Part shown: in pieces, positions 44,759 through 54,388 of the stretch | How positions within the stretch are numbered: position 1 is the first letter of the stretch | How the letters are laid out: each line of letters starts with the position of its first letter | Source of the DNA: Sanguibacter suaedae | Lineage (GTDB): Bacteria; Actinomycetota; Actinomycetes; Actinomycetales; Cellulomonadaceae | Reading direction: 5' to 3' | DNA length: 64,000 bases | NCBI RefSeq assembly: GCF_016342785.1 | Contig: NZ_JAEINH010000001.1 | Span: forward strand, 401,350-465,349 | Program-made: the position numbers and the translations under genes | Notes under the pieces: generated by a model | Database searches by the model: none | The model's input: the letters and a program-made list of their open reading frames with translations, nothing else | Told to the model about the DNA's origin: nothing

Positions 44759-45475
44759 ATGGGAGTCCTCGACAGGTTCGAGAAGAGCGTCGAGCGTGCG
44801 GTCAACAGCACCTTCGCCCGCGTCTTCCGCAGCGAGCTCAAGCCCGTGGAGATGGCCAGCGCCCTCCGCCGCGAGGTCGACGACCGGGCGGCCGTCGTGG
44901 ACCGTGACCGGACCGTCGTGCCCAACGAGTTCACCATCCAGCTCTCGCAGGAGGACTTCGCGCAGGTCGAGGGGTGGGGTGCGGAGACGCTCGCCGACGA
45001 GCTCGCCGCCAACGTCACCCAGTACGCCGGCTCCCAGCACTACGCCTTCGTGGGTGCCGTGACCGTGACCTTCGAGGAGGTCGACGGCCTCGAGGCCGGA
45101 CGCTTCGAGGTCCGCTCCTCCACCGTCCGCGGCGCCGTCGCGCCGGCCACCTCGGCGGCCCCCAGCTCCCGCCACCCCCTCGTCGACATCGACGGACAGC
45201 GCTACCTGCTCACCGGGCCGGTCACCGTCATCGGACGCGGCGCCGAGGCCGACATCGTCGTCGACGACCCCGGCGTCTCCCGCCGGCACCTCGAGATCCG
45301 GGTCACGCCCGACGGCGTCGTCGCGACGGACCTCGGATCCACCAACGGCCTCTACGTCGAGGGACACCAGGTCCCGGCCGCGACGCTGCTCGACGGCAAC
45401 TCGCTGACCATCGGGCGCACGCGGATCATGTTCTGGACCGGTGTCGCCGACGACACCGCCCACGGGGATTGGTGA
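44759..45475 (+). CDS. fhaA: FhaA-type FHA domain protein with DUF3662
   Basis: A 238-residue protein. The DUF3662 domain (~1-125: MGVLDRFEKSVERAVNSTFA, KPVEMASALRREVDDRA) is followed by a C-terminal FHA domain (~155-230: TVIGRGAEADIVVDDPGVSR, DLGSTNGLYVEG) that reads phosphothreonine. In mycobacteria the homologue binds phosphorylated MviN and the kinases that control peptidoglycan synthesis. First gene of the seven-gene operon; the ATG at 44759 carries a good GGGAGGAGG upstream. The shorter central linker compared with M. tuberculosis FhaA is notable. Confidence 0.94.
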   Translation: MGVLDRFEKSVERAVNSTFARVFRSELKPVEMASALRREVDDRAAVVDRDRTVVPNEFTIQLSQEDFAQVEGWGAETLADELAANVTQYAGSQHYAFVGAVTVTFEEVDGLEAGRFEVRSSTVRGAVAPATSAAPSSRHPLVDIDGQRYLLTGPVTVIGRGAEADIVVDDPGVSRRHLEIRVTPDGVVATDLGSTNGLYVEGHQVPAATLLDGNSLTIGRTRIMFWTGVADDTAHGDW

Positions 45476-45485
45476 CCAGGACCGG

Positions 45486-45977
45486 ATGAGCGAACTGACG
45501 ATGACCCTGCTGCGGCTGGGGTACCTCGTACTGCTGTGGGTCTTCGTGTTCTCGATCATCCGCGTCCTGCGGCGCGACCTCTACGGCACCCGCATCACGT
45601 CCCGCAAGGGCGCGCCGCGCGAGGACCTCGTCACCCAGACCGGGATGCCCACCCCGCAGCGCCAGCAGGCCGCGCAGGTCCGCAACCGGCCCACCCGGCT
45701 CGTCGTCACCGAGGGACCCCTGCGCGGGACGACGCTCCCCCTCTCCTCGTCCGCGATCCTCATCGGCCGTGCCCCCAGCTGCACCCTCGTGCTCGACGAC
45801 GACTACTCGTCGTCGCGGCACGCCCGCATCTTCCCGTCCGGCGACCAGTGGGTCCTCGAGGACCTCGGGTCCACCAACGGCACGTTCATCGGCTCGGACC
45901 GCGTCACCTCACCGGTGCCGCTGACGCCAGGCGTCCAGGTCCGGGTCGGCCAGAGCGTCGTCGAGCTGCAGAGGTAG
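45486..45977 (+). CDS. fhaB: FhaB/FipA-type membrane FHA protein
   Basis: A 163-residue protein with an N-terminal transmembrane helix (LLRLGYLVLLWVFVFSIIRV, ~9-28) and a cytoplasmic FHA domain (~75-160): ILIGRAPSCTLVLDDDYSSS, HARIFPSGDQWVLEDLGSTN, GTFIG. The intact R/S/H/N set indicates phosphothreonine binding. It follows fhaA by 10 bp. In mycobacteria the homologue (FipA) joins division proteins under stress. Confidence 0.95.
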   Translation: MSELTMTLLRLGYLVLLWVFVFSIIRVLRRDLYGTRITSRKGAPREDLVTQTGMPTPQRQQAAQVRNRPTRLVVTEGPLRGTTLPLSSSAILIGRAPSCTLVLDDDYSSSRHARIFPSGDQWVLEDLGSTNGTFIGSDRVTSPVPLTPGVQVRVGQSVVELQR

Positions 45978-45982
45978 ACGCC

Positions 45983-47404
45983 ATGACGATCGCCCTGCGG
46001 TACGCCGCGCGCTCCGACGTCGGCCTCGTGCGGTCGAACAACCAGGACTCGGGGTACGCGGGCCCCCACCTGCTGCTCGTCGCGGACGGCATGGGCGGGC
46101 ACGCCGGGGGCGACATCGCGTCGTCCCTCGCCGTCGCCTCCCTCGCCCCCCTCGACGGCGAGGCCTTCGGGTCCAACGAGATCCTCGAACGCCTCGAGAA
46201 GGCGATCGAGACGGCACGCGTGGAGCTCGTGCGGCGCGCCCGCGCCGACAGCGAGCTCGGCGGCATGGGTACCACCGTCACCGCGCTCCTGCGTTCCGGC
46301 AACAAGCTCGCCATGGCGCACATGGGCGACTCCCGCGCGTACGTCCTGCGCGACGGCGTCCTCAGCCAGGTCACCAAGGACCACACCTTCGTCCAGCACC
46401 TCGTCGACACGGGCAAGATCACACCCGACGAGGCGGAGCACCACCCGCAACGCTCCGTCGTCATGCGCGTCCTCGGCGACTTCGACCTCGACCTCAGCCC
46501 CGACCTGTCCGTCCGGGAGGCACGCGCCGGCGACCGATGGCTGCTCTGCTCCGACGGCCTCAGCGGCTTCGTCTCCGTGGAGACCCTGCAGCGCACCCTC
46601 GCCGACGTGCCCGACGTCGACGCGTGCGCCGAGCGCCTCGTCCAGCTCGCCCTGCGCGCAGGCGGCTCGGACAACATCACGTGCATCGTCGCCGACGTCC
46701 TCGACCTCGACGACGTCCCCGACGGCGACGGGCCGGACCCGGGCGTCCAGGTGGTCGGCGCCGTCGCCGTGACCCGCGACGACCCCACCACCGCCGCCGA
46801 CGGACCCGCCGCCCGAGCCGCCGTCCTGCTCGCCGAGGCCCGGGCCAAGGTCGACGCGTTGAGCGACGCCGACGGCCACCCCATCCCCTCCGACGGCACC
46901 ACCACCGAGACCGACGACCTGCCGTTCACCGAGGTCGTGCGCCCCACCCCCGCCGAACCGCGCAGCCGCGCCCAGCGGCGCGCCGACAAGCGGGCCGCGG
47001 CCCGCGAGGAGAAGGCCGCCGCCGCGCTCCGCAAGGCGGACGCGAAGGCCGCCCGACGCGAGGCCGCCGAGACCGACGAGCCCCGCTACCGGTGGGTGTG
47101 GACCGTCCTCGGCCTGCTCCTCACCGCCGCGTTCCTCGCGACCGCCGGCTGGTTCGGCTACCGCTGGACCCAGACCCAGTACTACGTCGGCGTCGAGGAC
47201 GGCCGGGTCGCGATCTTCCAGGGCATCGCCCAGACCGCCGGGCCTCTCCACCTCTCCTCCGTCGTCGAGGTCTCCGACCTCGAGACCAGCGAGCTCGACG
47301 CCTTCGTCGCCAACCAGCTGGACCGGACCATCCGTGCCACCTCCCTCGAGGACGCCCGCGAACGCGTCCAGGTGCTCGTCTCGGACGCGGCCGGGGACGC
47401 CTGA
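45983..47404 (+). CDS. pstP: PstP-type Ser/Thr protein phosphatase (PP2C)
   Basis: A 473-residue phosphatase reversing PknA/PknB phosphorylation. The PP2C domain (~1-240) has DVGLVRSNNQDSG, LLVADGMGGHAGGD, GMGTTVTALL, GDSRAY, SDGLSG and GGSDNI with the Mn2+-binding Asp residues. A charged linker rich in Arg and Ala (~320-368) precedes a transmembrane helix (~371-392) and an ~80-residue extracytoplasmic tail. The order matches other actinobacterial PstP. Its TGA overlaps the rodA ATG (TGATG), so they are coupled. Confidence 0.96.
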   Translation: MTIALRYAARSDVGLVRSNNQDSGYAGPHLLLVADGMGGHAGGDIASSLAVASLAPLDGEAFGSNEILERLEKAIETARVELVRRARADSELGGMGTTVTALLRSGNKLAMAHMGDSRAYVLRDGVLSQVTKDHTFVQHLVDTGKITPDEAEHHPQRSVVMRVLGDFDLDLSPDLSVREARAGDRWLLCSDGLSGFVSVETLQRTLADVPDVDACAERLVQLALRAGGSDNITCIVADVLDLDDVPDGDGPDPGVQVVGAVAVTRDDPTTAADGPAARAAVLLAEARAKVDALSDADGHPIPSDGTTTETDDLPFTEVVRPTPAEPRSRAQRRADKRAAAREEKAAAALRKADAKAARREAAETDEPRYRWVWTVLGLLLTAAFLATAGWFGYRWTQTQYYVGVEDGRVAIFQGIAQTAGPLHLSSVVEVSDLETSELDAFVANQLDRTIRATSLEDARERVQVLVSDAAGDA

Positions 47405-48954
47405 TGGCCACCGTCGAACCAGGACGGGTGCGCAGCGGTCGCAGCAGCGAGATCGGTCTCCTCGTCCTCGCGCTCGCCCTCGGGATCGGCGCGTACGCGC
47501 TCGTCGGTCTCTCGATGGAGGGGCGACTCCCCGGGAACTTCTACGTCCTGTCCGGAGGGATGATCGCGCTCGGCTCGGGCATGCACCTCATCATCCGGTG
47601 GCGGGCACCGTTCGCCGACCCCGTGATCCTGCCGATCGCGGTGGGCCTCAACGGCCTCGGGCTCGCCATGATCTACCGTCTCGACCTCGCCAACCACCTC
47701 AAGGGCGGCGACTCCGAGCTGGCCACCAAGCAGCTGGGATGGACGGCGCTGGGCATGGTCGCGGCCGTCGTCGTCGTGTGGTTCCTGCGTGACCACCGCA
47801 CCCTGCGTCGCTACACGTACACCGCGATGGTCGTCGGGCTCGTCCTCGTCGCGCTTCCCCTGGTCCCGGGCCTCGGCCAGGAGATCAACGGAGCGCGCAT
47901 CTGGGTCGGCCTCGGCCCCGCGACGCTGCAGCCCGCCGAGTTCGCGAAGCTCGTCTTCGCGGTGTTCTTCGCCGGCTACCTCGTCACCAACCGCGACACC
48001 CTGACCCTCGCGGGCCGCAAGCTCCTCGGCATGCAGCTGCCGCGCCTGCGCGACCTCGGTCCCATCATCATCGTGTGGCTCGCGTCGCTCGCGATCCTCG
48101 TCTTCGAGCGCGACCTCGGGACGTCCCTGCTGTTCTTCGGGATGTTCGTCGCGATGCTCTACGTCGCCACCGAGCGCATCAGCTGGGTGGTCATCGGACT
48201 CACCCTCTTCGGTGGTGGCGCCATCGCGGCGGCGTCGTCCCTCGCGCACGTCCAGGGACGGTTCAACGGCTGGCTCCACGCCATGGACGACGAGGTCTTC
48301 AACAAGGCGTTCGGCGGCTCCGGCCAGCTGGTGCGCGGTCTCTACGGCCTCGCCAACGGCGGTCTGTTCGGCACGGGGTGGGGAGAGGGCCGCCCGGACC
48401 TCGTGCCCTACGCCTCGTCCGACTTCATCGTCACGTCCCTCGGTGAGGAGCTCGGGCTCACCGGTCTCCTCGCGATCCTCGCCATGTACCTCCTCTTCGT
48501 GGAGCGCGGCATGCGCATCGCGATCGGCACCCGCGACGGGTTCGGGAAGCTCCTCGCGGGTGGCATCGCGTTCGTCGTCGCCTGGCAGGTCTTCGTCGTC
48601 GTCGGCGGCGTCACACGCGTCATCCCCCTCACCGGTCTCACCATGCCGTTCCTCGCCTACGGAGGGTCCTCCCTGCTCGCCAACTGGATCATCGTCGCCC
48701 TCATGCTGCGGATCTCCGACAACGCGCGGCGCCCCACGCCGCTGCCCCTGCGCGGCGGCGCACGCGAGCCCGAGCACGACGACGACGACACGGACGACGC
48801 CGTGCCCGCCGTCCGCGGCGACTCCCCGTCGGACGACGAGACCCAGGTCGTGCGGTCCGTCGACGTCCACGACGCAGGGAACCCCGGTTCCGCCCGCAGG
48901 AACCCCGGCACGGGCACCACCGAGACCGAGATCATCGGGACGGTGGACCGGTGA
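47404..48954 (+). CDS. rodA: RodA/FtsW-type peptidoglycan glycosyltransferase
   Basis: A 516-residue SEDS-family polytopic membrane protein. NGARIWVGLGPATLQPAEFA, KLVFAVFFAGYLV, VFERDLGTSLLFFGMF, RLDLANHL and GLTMPFLAYGGSSLLANW match RodA. SEDS proteins polymerise glycan strands from lipid II, usually with a cognate class B PBP, here pbpA directly downstream (GTGA overlap). A ~70-residue acidic C-terminal tail (EHDDDDTDDAVPAVRGDSPS) is longer than usual and contains Thr-rich positions that could be kinase targets. Confidence 0.95.
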   Translation: MATVEPGRVRSGRSSEIGLLVLALALGIGAYALVGLSMEGRLPGNFYVLSGGMIALGSGMHLIIRWRAPFADPVILPIAVGLNGLGLAMIYRLDLANHLKGGDSELATKQLGWTALGMVAAVVVVWFLRDHRTLRRYTYTAMVVGLVLVALPLVPGLGQEINGARIWVGLGPATLQPAEFAKLVFAVFFAGYLVTNRDTLTLAGRKLLGMQLPRLRDLGPIIIVWLASLAILVFERDLGTSLLFFGMFVAMLYVATERISWVVIGLTLFGGGAIAAASSLAHVQGRFNGWLHAMDDEVFNKAFGGSGQLVRGLYGLANGGLFGTGWGEGRPDLVPYASSDFIVTSLGEELGLTGLLAILAMYLLFVERGMRIAIGTRDGFGKLLAGGIAFVVAWQVFVVVGGVTRVIPLTGLTMPFLAYGGSSLLANWIIVALMLRISDNARRPTPLPLRGGAREPEHDDDDTDDAVPAVRGDSPSDDETQVVRSVDVHDAGNPGSARRNPGTGTTETEIIGTVDR

Positions 48955-50420
48955 ACGTCCCCATCCGTCGCGTGGCGATCGTCATGCTCGCCATGTTCCT
49001 CGTGCTCATGGCCGCGACGACGTGGATCCAGTACGTCCAGGCGTCGTCGCTCAACAACGACCCGCGCAACGTCCGCACCCTGTACCGCGAGTACGGCAAC
49101 AACCGTGGCTCCATCGTCGTCGGTGGTGAGGAGATCGCTCTCTCCACGCCGGTGGAGGACGTCTTCGGGTACCAGCGCAGCTACACGAACGGCGAGCTCT
49201 ACGCCCCGCTCACGGGCTACTACTCGGTGGTCTACGGTCGCAGCGCCCTCGAACGGTCCGCCAACGGGTACCTCAACGGCAGCTCGGACTCCCTGTGGTG
49301 GAGCCGCGTCCAGAACCTCATCTCCGGCGAGGACCCGCAGGGGTCCTCGGTGGAGCTCACCATCGACCCCGCAGCCCAGCAGGCCGCGTGGGACGCGCTC
49401 GGCAACCAGCGCGGGGCGGTCGTGGCCCTCGACCCGGCGACAGGCGCCGTCCTCGCGATGGTCTCCAAGCCCAGCTACGACCCCAACCTCCTCGCGGGGC
49501 ACACGTCGGCCGACGTCACCGACGCGTGGAACACCCTCCAGTCCGACGAGGGCGACCCCCTGGTGAACCGCGCCATCGCGGGGAACACCTACCCGCCCGG
49601 GTCGACCTTCAAGCTCGTCACCGCCGCCGCCGCCCTCGAGAACGGCACCGTGGACGCCGACACCCTCATCGACGCACCCGACCAGCTCCAGCTGCCGCAG
49701 TCCTCGTCGGTGCTGCGCAACTTCGGCGGGTCCACCTGCTCCGGCAGCGGGACCATGACCCTGGCCGACGCCCTGCGCATCTCCTGCAACACCGCCTTCG
49801 GTCAGCTCGGCATCGACGTCGGGGACGACGCCCTCGCCGAGCAGGCCGAGAAGTTCGGTTTCGGCAGCGAGCTGTCGATCCCGATGCGCGTCACACCCAG
49901 CCGGTTCCCCACCGGTCCCGAGGGCAAGGGGCTCGACGGGGCGCAGACCGCGCTGTCGTCCATCGGACAGTTCGAGGTGGCCGTGACTCCCCTGCAGATG
50001 GCCATGGTGTCCGCCGCCATCGCCAACGACGGCGAGCTCATGACGCCGTACCTCATCCAGCAGGTGCGCACCCCGGACCTCGACGTCGCGTTCGAGGCGT
50101 CCCCGTCGGAGTTCAGCACCCCGATCTCCTCGGAGACCGCCACGGCCCTGAGCGAGATGATGGTCGGCGTGGTCCGCGACGGGACGGGGACCGCCGCGCA
50201 GATCAGCGGCGTCCAGGTCGCCGGCAAGACCGGGACCGCGGAGAACCGCGAGGACGCCCCCCCGCACGCCTGGTTCACCGGGTTCGCGCCCGCCGATGAC
50301 CCCCAGGTCGTGGTGGCCGTCGTCATCGAGAACGGCGGGGACGCCGGGAGCGAGGCCACCGGCGGACGCCTCGCCGCGCCCATCGCCCGGTCCGTCATGG
50401 AGGCGGTGGTGTCCCGATGA
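48951..50420 (+). CDS. pbpA: PbpA-type penicillin-binding protein (class B transpeptidase)
   Basis: A 489-residue cross-linking enzyme. One N-terminal transmembrane anchor (IVMLAMFLVLMAATTWIQYV), an N-terminal PBP dimer region (YREYGNNRGSIVVGG), then the transpeptidase domain with the SxxK motif in GSTFKLVTAAAALENG, SCN in RISCNTAFGQLG and KTGT in QVAGKTGTAEN. The GTG start overlaps the rodA stop. Together with RodA it likely forms the synthase pair regulated by PknB. Confidence 0.96.
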   Translation: MNVPIRRVAIVMLAMFLVLMAATTWIQYVQASSLNNDPRNVRTLYREYGNNRGSIVVGGEEIALSTPVEDVFGYQRSYTNGELYAPLTGYYSVVYGRSALERSANGYLNGSSDSLWWSRVQNLISGEDPQGSSVELTIDPAAQQAAWDALGNQRGAVVALDPATGAVLAMVSKPSYDPNLLAGHTSADVTDAWNTLQSDEGDPLVNRAIAGNTYPPGSTFKLVTAAAALENGTVDADTLIDAPDQLQLPQSSSVLRNFGGSTCSGSGTMTLADALRISCNTAFGQLGIDVGDDALAEQAEKFGFGSELSIPMRVTPSRFPTGPEGKGLDGAQTALSSIGQFEVAVTPLQMAMVSAAIANDGELMTPYLIQQVRTPDLDVAFEASPSEFSTPISSETATALSEMMVGVVRDGTGTAAQISGVQVAGKTGTAENREDAPPHAWFTGFAPADDPQVVVAVVIENGGDAGSEATGGRLAAPIARSVMEAVVSR

Positions 50421-52210
50421 GGCCCGCAGCAGGGATCGCCCTCGGCGGCCGGTACCGCCTGGTGCGCCAGATCGCGGTGGGCGGCATGGGCGAGGTGTGG
50501 GTCGCGCACGACGACTCTCTCGCCCGCGACGTCGCCGTCAAGGTGCTGCGCGAGGAGTTCGCGGGGAACTCCGACTTCCTCGAGCGCCTGCGCACCGAGG
50601 CGCGCAACAGCGCCGCCCTGTCCCACTCGAACATCGCCCAGCTGTACGACTACGGGGAGCAGGAGGCGTCCGGGTACCTCGTCATGGAGCTCGTCGTCGG
50701 CGAGCCCATGTCGGACCTCCTCGAGCGCGAGCCCGTGCTGCCCGTGCTGAGGCTGCTGTCCATCCTGTCGCAGACCGCGCGCGCCCTGCACGCCGCCCAC
50801 GTGGCCGGGGTGGTGCACCGCGACGTCAAGCCCGGCAACATCCTGCTCGAGCGCACCGGAGAGGTGAAGATCACCGACTTCGGGGTGTCCCTGGCAGCCA
50901 ACCAGGTCCCCATGACGGCCGCCGGGATGGTCATGGGCACCGCCCAGTACCTGTCCCCCGAGCAGGCCATCGGCAAGGCGGCCACGGGCGCGTCCGACAT
51001 CTACGCCCTCGGGATCGTCGCCTACGAGTCCATCGTCGGGAACCGGCCCTTCACGGGTGCCACCCCGGTGGACATCGCCGTCGCGCACGTCAACGAGGCC
51101 GTCCCCGCCCTGCCCAAGTCGATCCACCCCGGGTTCGGCGACCTCATCATGCGGATGCTCAGCAAGGACCCGCTCGACCGCCCCCGCAGCGGCGCGATCC
51201 TCGCGCGGAACTTCGACCTCCTCGCCGAGGAGATCGCCGCCGACCCCTGGGGCAGCGGGCTGCGCCGGCGCGGGAACGCGTCGCCTCCCGGACGTCGTGA
51301 GACCTACTCCCCCGCTCCCCCCAAGGAGCCCGAGGTGTCGCTCGCCGAGGCGGGCCGGCCGGGCCCGTCCCACCTCGCCTCCTCACGCCGCGACACCGCC
51401 GCACGCGCCGACGCGCGCCCCGTCGTCAAGGAACCACCGGCGACGACGCGCGCGGGGCAGCGCATCGCCGCGGCCCGCAGCACCGCGCAGCCCGAGGCCG
51501 CGCGGTCCGATCAGCCACGCCCCGAGGCCGCCCTGCCGCCCGTGCCCCCTCCCCCGCCCGCGCGCCCCGAAGACGACGCGCGGACGGCGCACGAGCAGCG
51601 CCACCGACGCCCCGAGCCCGGTGCTCCCCAGCAGAGGTCACGGCCCCGACCCCAGGGCGACCAGGGCCGGGAGGGCTCGCGCACCCCGGTGGCGACGGCG
51701 CACCCCGCCACCCGGGCGACCCCGGTCGCGGAACCCGTCCGCGCCGCGACGCGGTCGTCCCGCAGCGATCACCGCGACGACTCCCGCACGGAGCGGCGCG
51801 GTGACGGGCGCTCACCGGTGACCCGGTCGGGCAGCCGTTCCGGTGCGGCCCGCCAGTCGTCGACCCGCAGCGCCTCGCGGTCCCAGTCGGAGCACCGGAG
51901 CACCGGGACCGGCGGGAGCACCGCGCGGCGCACGTCCACCACCACCGGTCAGCGCATCGGCAACCTCGGCCGGCCCACCATCGCCCTGGCGCTCCTCGTC
52001 CTCGTCGTCCTCATCGCGACCATGATCAAGGCCATGACCGGCTCGGACGAGGCGCTCCCGTCGGACCTCGGTGCGCCGGTCGTGGCGGACGGACACGGGA
52101 TCTCCTCGGTACAATCCACCATCGGGCCCCCGGCAGGTGGGATGATCTCCCACGACGCGGTACTGAGACCCTCGGACGCCGCCGGACCAACAACACCTAA
52201 GGACGCGTAG
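50417..52210 (+). CDS. pknA: PknA-type Ser/Thr protein kinase
   Basis: A 597-residue kinase. Kinase domain (~10-265): GGMGEVWVAHD, VAVKVLREE (ATP-binding Lys), VHRDVKPGNILL, ITDFGVSL and SPEQAIGKAATGASD. A long disordered Pro/Arg/Ala/Ser linker (~275-518) leads to one transmembrane helix (TIALALLVLVVLIATMIKAM, ~519-540) and a ~57-residue outer tail. There are no PASTA repeats, as expected for PknA. The linker is much longer than in M. tuberculosis PknA. ATGA overlap with pbpA; tightly followed by pknB. Confidence 0.95.
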   Translation: MRPAAGIALGGRYRLVRQIAVGGMGEVWVAHDDSLARDVAVKVLREEFAGNSDFLERLRTEARNSAALSHSNIAQLYDYGEQEASGYLVMELVVGEPMSDLLEREPVLPVLRLLSILSQTARALHAAHVAGVVHRDVKPGNILLERTGEVKITDFGVSLAANQVPMTAAGMVMGTAQYLSPEQAIGKAATGASDIYALGIVAYESIVGNRPFTGATPVDIAVAHVNEAVPALPKSIHPGFGDLIMRMLSKDPLDRPRSGAILARNFDLLAEEIAADPWGSGLRRRGNASPPGRRETYSPAPPKEPEVSLAEAGRPGPSHLASSRRDTAARADARPVVKEPPATTRAGQRIAAARSTAQPEAARSDQPRPEAALPPVPPPPPARPEDDARTAHEQRHRRPEPGAPQQRSRPRPQGDQGREGSRTPVATAHPATRATPVAEPVRAATRSSRSDHRDDSRTERRGDGRSPVTRSGSRSGAARQSSTRSASRSQSEHRSTGTGGSTARRTSTTTGQRIGNLGRPTIALALLVLVVLIATMIKAMTGSDEALPSDLGAPVVADGHGISSVQSTIGPPAGGMISHDAVLRPSDAAGPTTPKDA

Positions 52211-54288
52211 TGGTTGACGACGCACCCCGTACTCTTGCGGGCCGTTACGAGGTCGGTGAGCTCATCGGCCGCGGCGGCATGGCAGAGGTCCACATCGGTC
52301 ACGACAACCGGCTGGGCCGGACCGTGGCGATCAAGATCCTCCGCTCGGACCTTGCACGCGACCCGTCCTTCCAGGCCAGGTTCCGGCGTGAGGCGCAGTC
52401 CGCGGCCGCGCTCAACCATCCTGCGATCGTCGCCGTGTACGACACGGGCGAGGACACCATGCAGGAGGCCGGCGGCGGGATGGCCCACGTGCCGTTCATC
52501 GTCATGGAGTACGTCGAGGGGCACACTGTCCGCGACATCCTCCGCGACGGCAACGCCGTGCCCATCGAGGAGGCCGTGGAGATCACCACCGGCGTCCTCT
52601 CCGCGCTCGAGTACTCCCACCACGCCGGCATCGTCCACCGGGACATCAAGCCCGCGAACGTCATGCTCACCCCCACCGGCGCCATCAAGGTCATGGACTT
52701 CGGGATCGCCCGCGCCCTCGCGGACTCCGCGGCGACCATGACGCAGACGCAGGCCGTCATCGGCACGGCGCAGTACCTGTCCCCCGAGCAGGCGCGCGGC
52801 GAGAGCGTCGACGCCCGCAGCGACCTCTACTCCACCGGTTGCCTCCTCTTCGAGCTCCTCACCGGGCGCCCGCCCTTCACGGGTGACTCCCCCGTGTCCG
52901 TCGCCTACCAGCACGTCCGGGAGGCTCCGGCGAGCCCCAGCGACATCGCCCCCGACGTCCCGGACACCCTCGACCGCATCACGCTCAAGGCGCTCGCCAA
53001 GGAGCGCACGTCCCGGTACGGCAGCGCAGCGGAGTTCCGCTCCGACCTCGAGGCCGCGGTACGCGGCGGGGCGATCAACGCACCCGCGATCGGCGTCGTC
53101 GCCGCGGCCGCCGCGGCGGGCCAGCCCGACATGGGCGCCACGCAGGTCCTCGGCGGAGCCATCGGCGACGCCGCGACGCAGACGCAGGTCGCACCGTCGT
53201 GGGGCCCCGTCGCGAACAACCGTGCCGGCGCCGGTCCCGCGGACGAGCCGGAGCCCGAGGACGAGAAGCCCTCGCACCGAGGCCTCATCTGGACGCTCGT
53301 GGTGGTCGCCGTCCTCGCCATCGCGGCCATCACCACCATGCTGCTGCTCAACGGCGACAAGGAGGACCCGGTCGCGCAGGCGCAGGTCCCCACCCTCACC
53401 GGCATGACGCTGGAGGAGGTCAGAGCGGCCCTCACCGACGCCGGGTTCACGGAGGACCCGACGGTCTCGCACGAGAAGAACGACGAGGTCCCCGAGGGGC
53501 AGTTCGTCCGTAGCGACCCCGAGAGCGGCACGGAGGTCCCCGTCGACACGGACATCGAGGTCTGGTTTTCCCAGGGTGCCAACGTCACCACCGTGCCCGA
53601 CGTCACCGGCCTCAGCCAGGCGCAGGCCATCCAACAGCTGGAGGCTGCCGGGCTCGTCGTGGCGAACGAGATCTCGAGCAACCGCAGCGGACGCGTCCCC
53701 AAGGACTCCGTCATCGGCACGGAGCCCGCGGCGAACGAGTCCGTGAACGCGGGCACCGAGGTCAAGCTCATCGTCTCCGACGGGTTCGTCGACCTCCCCG
53801 ACGTCAGCGGGGCCGCGCAGGCCGACGCCCAGACGACCCTCCAGGGGCTCGGCCTCACCGTCGTCATCAACGAGGAGGAGAGCGAGGCCGCGCCCGGCAC
53901 GGTCATCAGCCAGGCCCCGGCCCCGGGTGCCGTGCCCCAGGGGTCCTCGGTGACCATCGTCATCGCCAAGGAGATCACCGTCGAGCAGGTCCAGGTGCCC
54001 AACTCCCTCGTCAACGAGCGGCGCGACCGCGCCGAGCGGACTCTGCGCGACCTCGGGCTCGTCCCGGACGTGCGGGTCGGCGAGCGGTCCAACGGCATCG
54101 AGGACGGACGCGTCGAAGAGGTCAACCCCGGCCAGGGCACCCCGGTCGACGTCGGCAGCACCGTGATCCTCTACGTCTCCAACGGGGACAACTTCGGCAA
54201 CAATGACGGGAACAACGGGAACAACGGGAACGGCGGCGGCAACGAGGACGACGGCGGCAACGAGGACGACGGCGGCAACGAGGACTGA
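52210..54288 (+). CDS. pknB: PknB-type Ser/Thr protein kinase with four PASTA repeats
   Basis: A 692-residue membrane kinase. Kinase domain (~8-275): LIGRGGMAEVHIGHDNRLGR, VAIKIL, IVHRDIKPANVML, VMDFGIARAL and APDVPDTLDRITLKAL. A transmembrane helix (~358-382: LIWTLVVVAVLAIAAITTML) precedes four PASTA repeats starting near residues 393, 462, 528 and 594 (VPTLTGMTLEEVRAALTDAG; VPDVTGLSQAQAIQQLEAAG; LPDVSGAAQADAQTTLQGLG; VPNSLVNERRDRAERTLRDL). The last ~30 residues are a Gly/Asn/Glu/Asp repeat. PASTA repeats bind muropeptides or lipid II and set kinase activity at the septum. GTG start overlaps pknA's stop. Confidence 0.96.
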   Translation: MVDDAPRTLAGRYEVGELIGRGGMAEVHIGHDNRLGRTVAIKILRSDLARDPSFQARFRREAQSAAALNHPAIVAVYDTGEDTMQEAGGGMAHVPFIVMEYVEGHTVRDILRDGNAVPIEEAVEITTGVLSALEYSHHAGIVHRDIKPANVMLTPTGAIKVMDFGIARALADSAATMTQTQAVIGTAQYLSPEQARGESVDARSDLYSTGCLLFELLTGRPPFTGDSPVSVAYQHVREAPASPSDIAPDVPDTLDRITLKALAKERTSRYGSAAEFRSDLEAAVRGGAINAPAIGVVAAAAAAGQPDMGATQVLGGAIGDAATQTQVAPSWGPVANNRAGAGPADEPEPEDEKPSHRGLIWTLVVVAVLAIAAITTMLLLNGDKEDPVAQAQVPTLTGMTLEEVRAALTDAGFTEDPTVSHEKNDEVPEGQFVRSDPESGTEVPVDTDIEVWFSQGANVTTVPDVTGLSQAQAIQQLEAAGLVVANEISSNRSGRVPKDSVIGTEPAANESVNAGTEVKLIVSDGFVDLPDVSGAAQADAQTTLQGLGLTVVINEEESEAAPGTVISQAPAPGAVPQGSSVTIVIAKEITVEQVQVPNSLVNERRDRAERTLRDLGLVPDVRVGERSNGIEDGRVEEVNPGQGTPVDVGSTVILYVSNGDNFGNNDGNNGNNGNGGGNEDDGGNEDDGGNED
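54190..54285 (+). repeat. low-complexity tandem repeats encoding the pknB C-terminus
   Basis: Short repeats of AACGGGAAC and of GGCGGCAACGAGGACGAC encode N/G- and G/N/E/D-rich residues after PASTA 4. These are slippage-prone and likely to vary in length between strains. Confidence 0.7.
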
Positions 54289-54302
54289 CACCCCTCCGGG
54301 AG

Positions 54303-54324
54303 GGCCCGCCCCACGGGGCGGGCC
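54303..54324 (+). terminator. hairpin after pknB
   Basis: GGCCCGCCCC-AC-GGGGCGGGCC forms a tight stem 14 bp after the pknB stop. Confidence 0.6.
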
Positions 54325-54342
54325 ACCACGTCCTGCAGCATG

Positions 54343-54380
54343 ACGAAGCCCCCTGTCGCAGACGCGACAGGGGGCTTCGT
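54343..54380. terminator. bidirectional terminator between pknB and trpG
   Basis: A perfect 17-bp stem (54343-54359 with 54364-54380) around AGAC lies between the convergent pknB and trpG stops, serving both strands. Confidence 0.85.
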
Positions 54381-54388
54381 CGTGCTGC

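Noticed and set aside
44759..54288. Origin of replication next to the pknB cluster
   Set aside because: This cluster is often near oriC in actinobacteria, but no DnaA box cluster, dnaA, dnaN or gyr genes are in the window.
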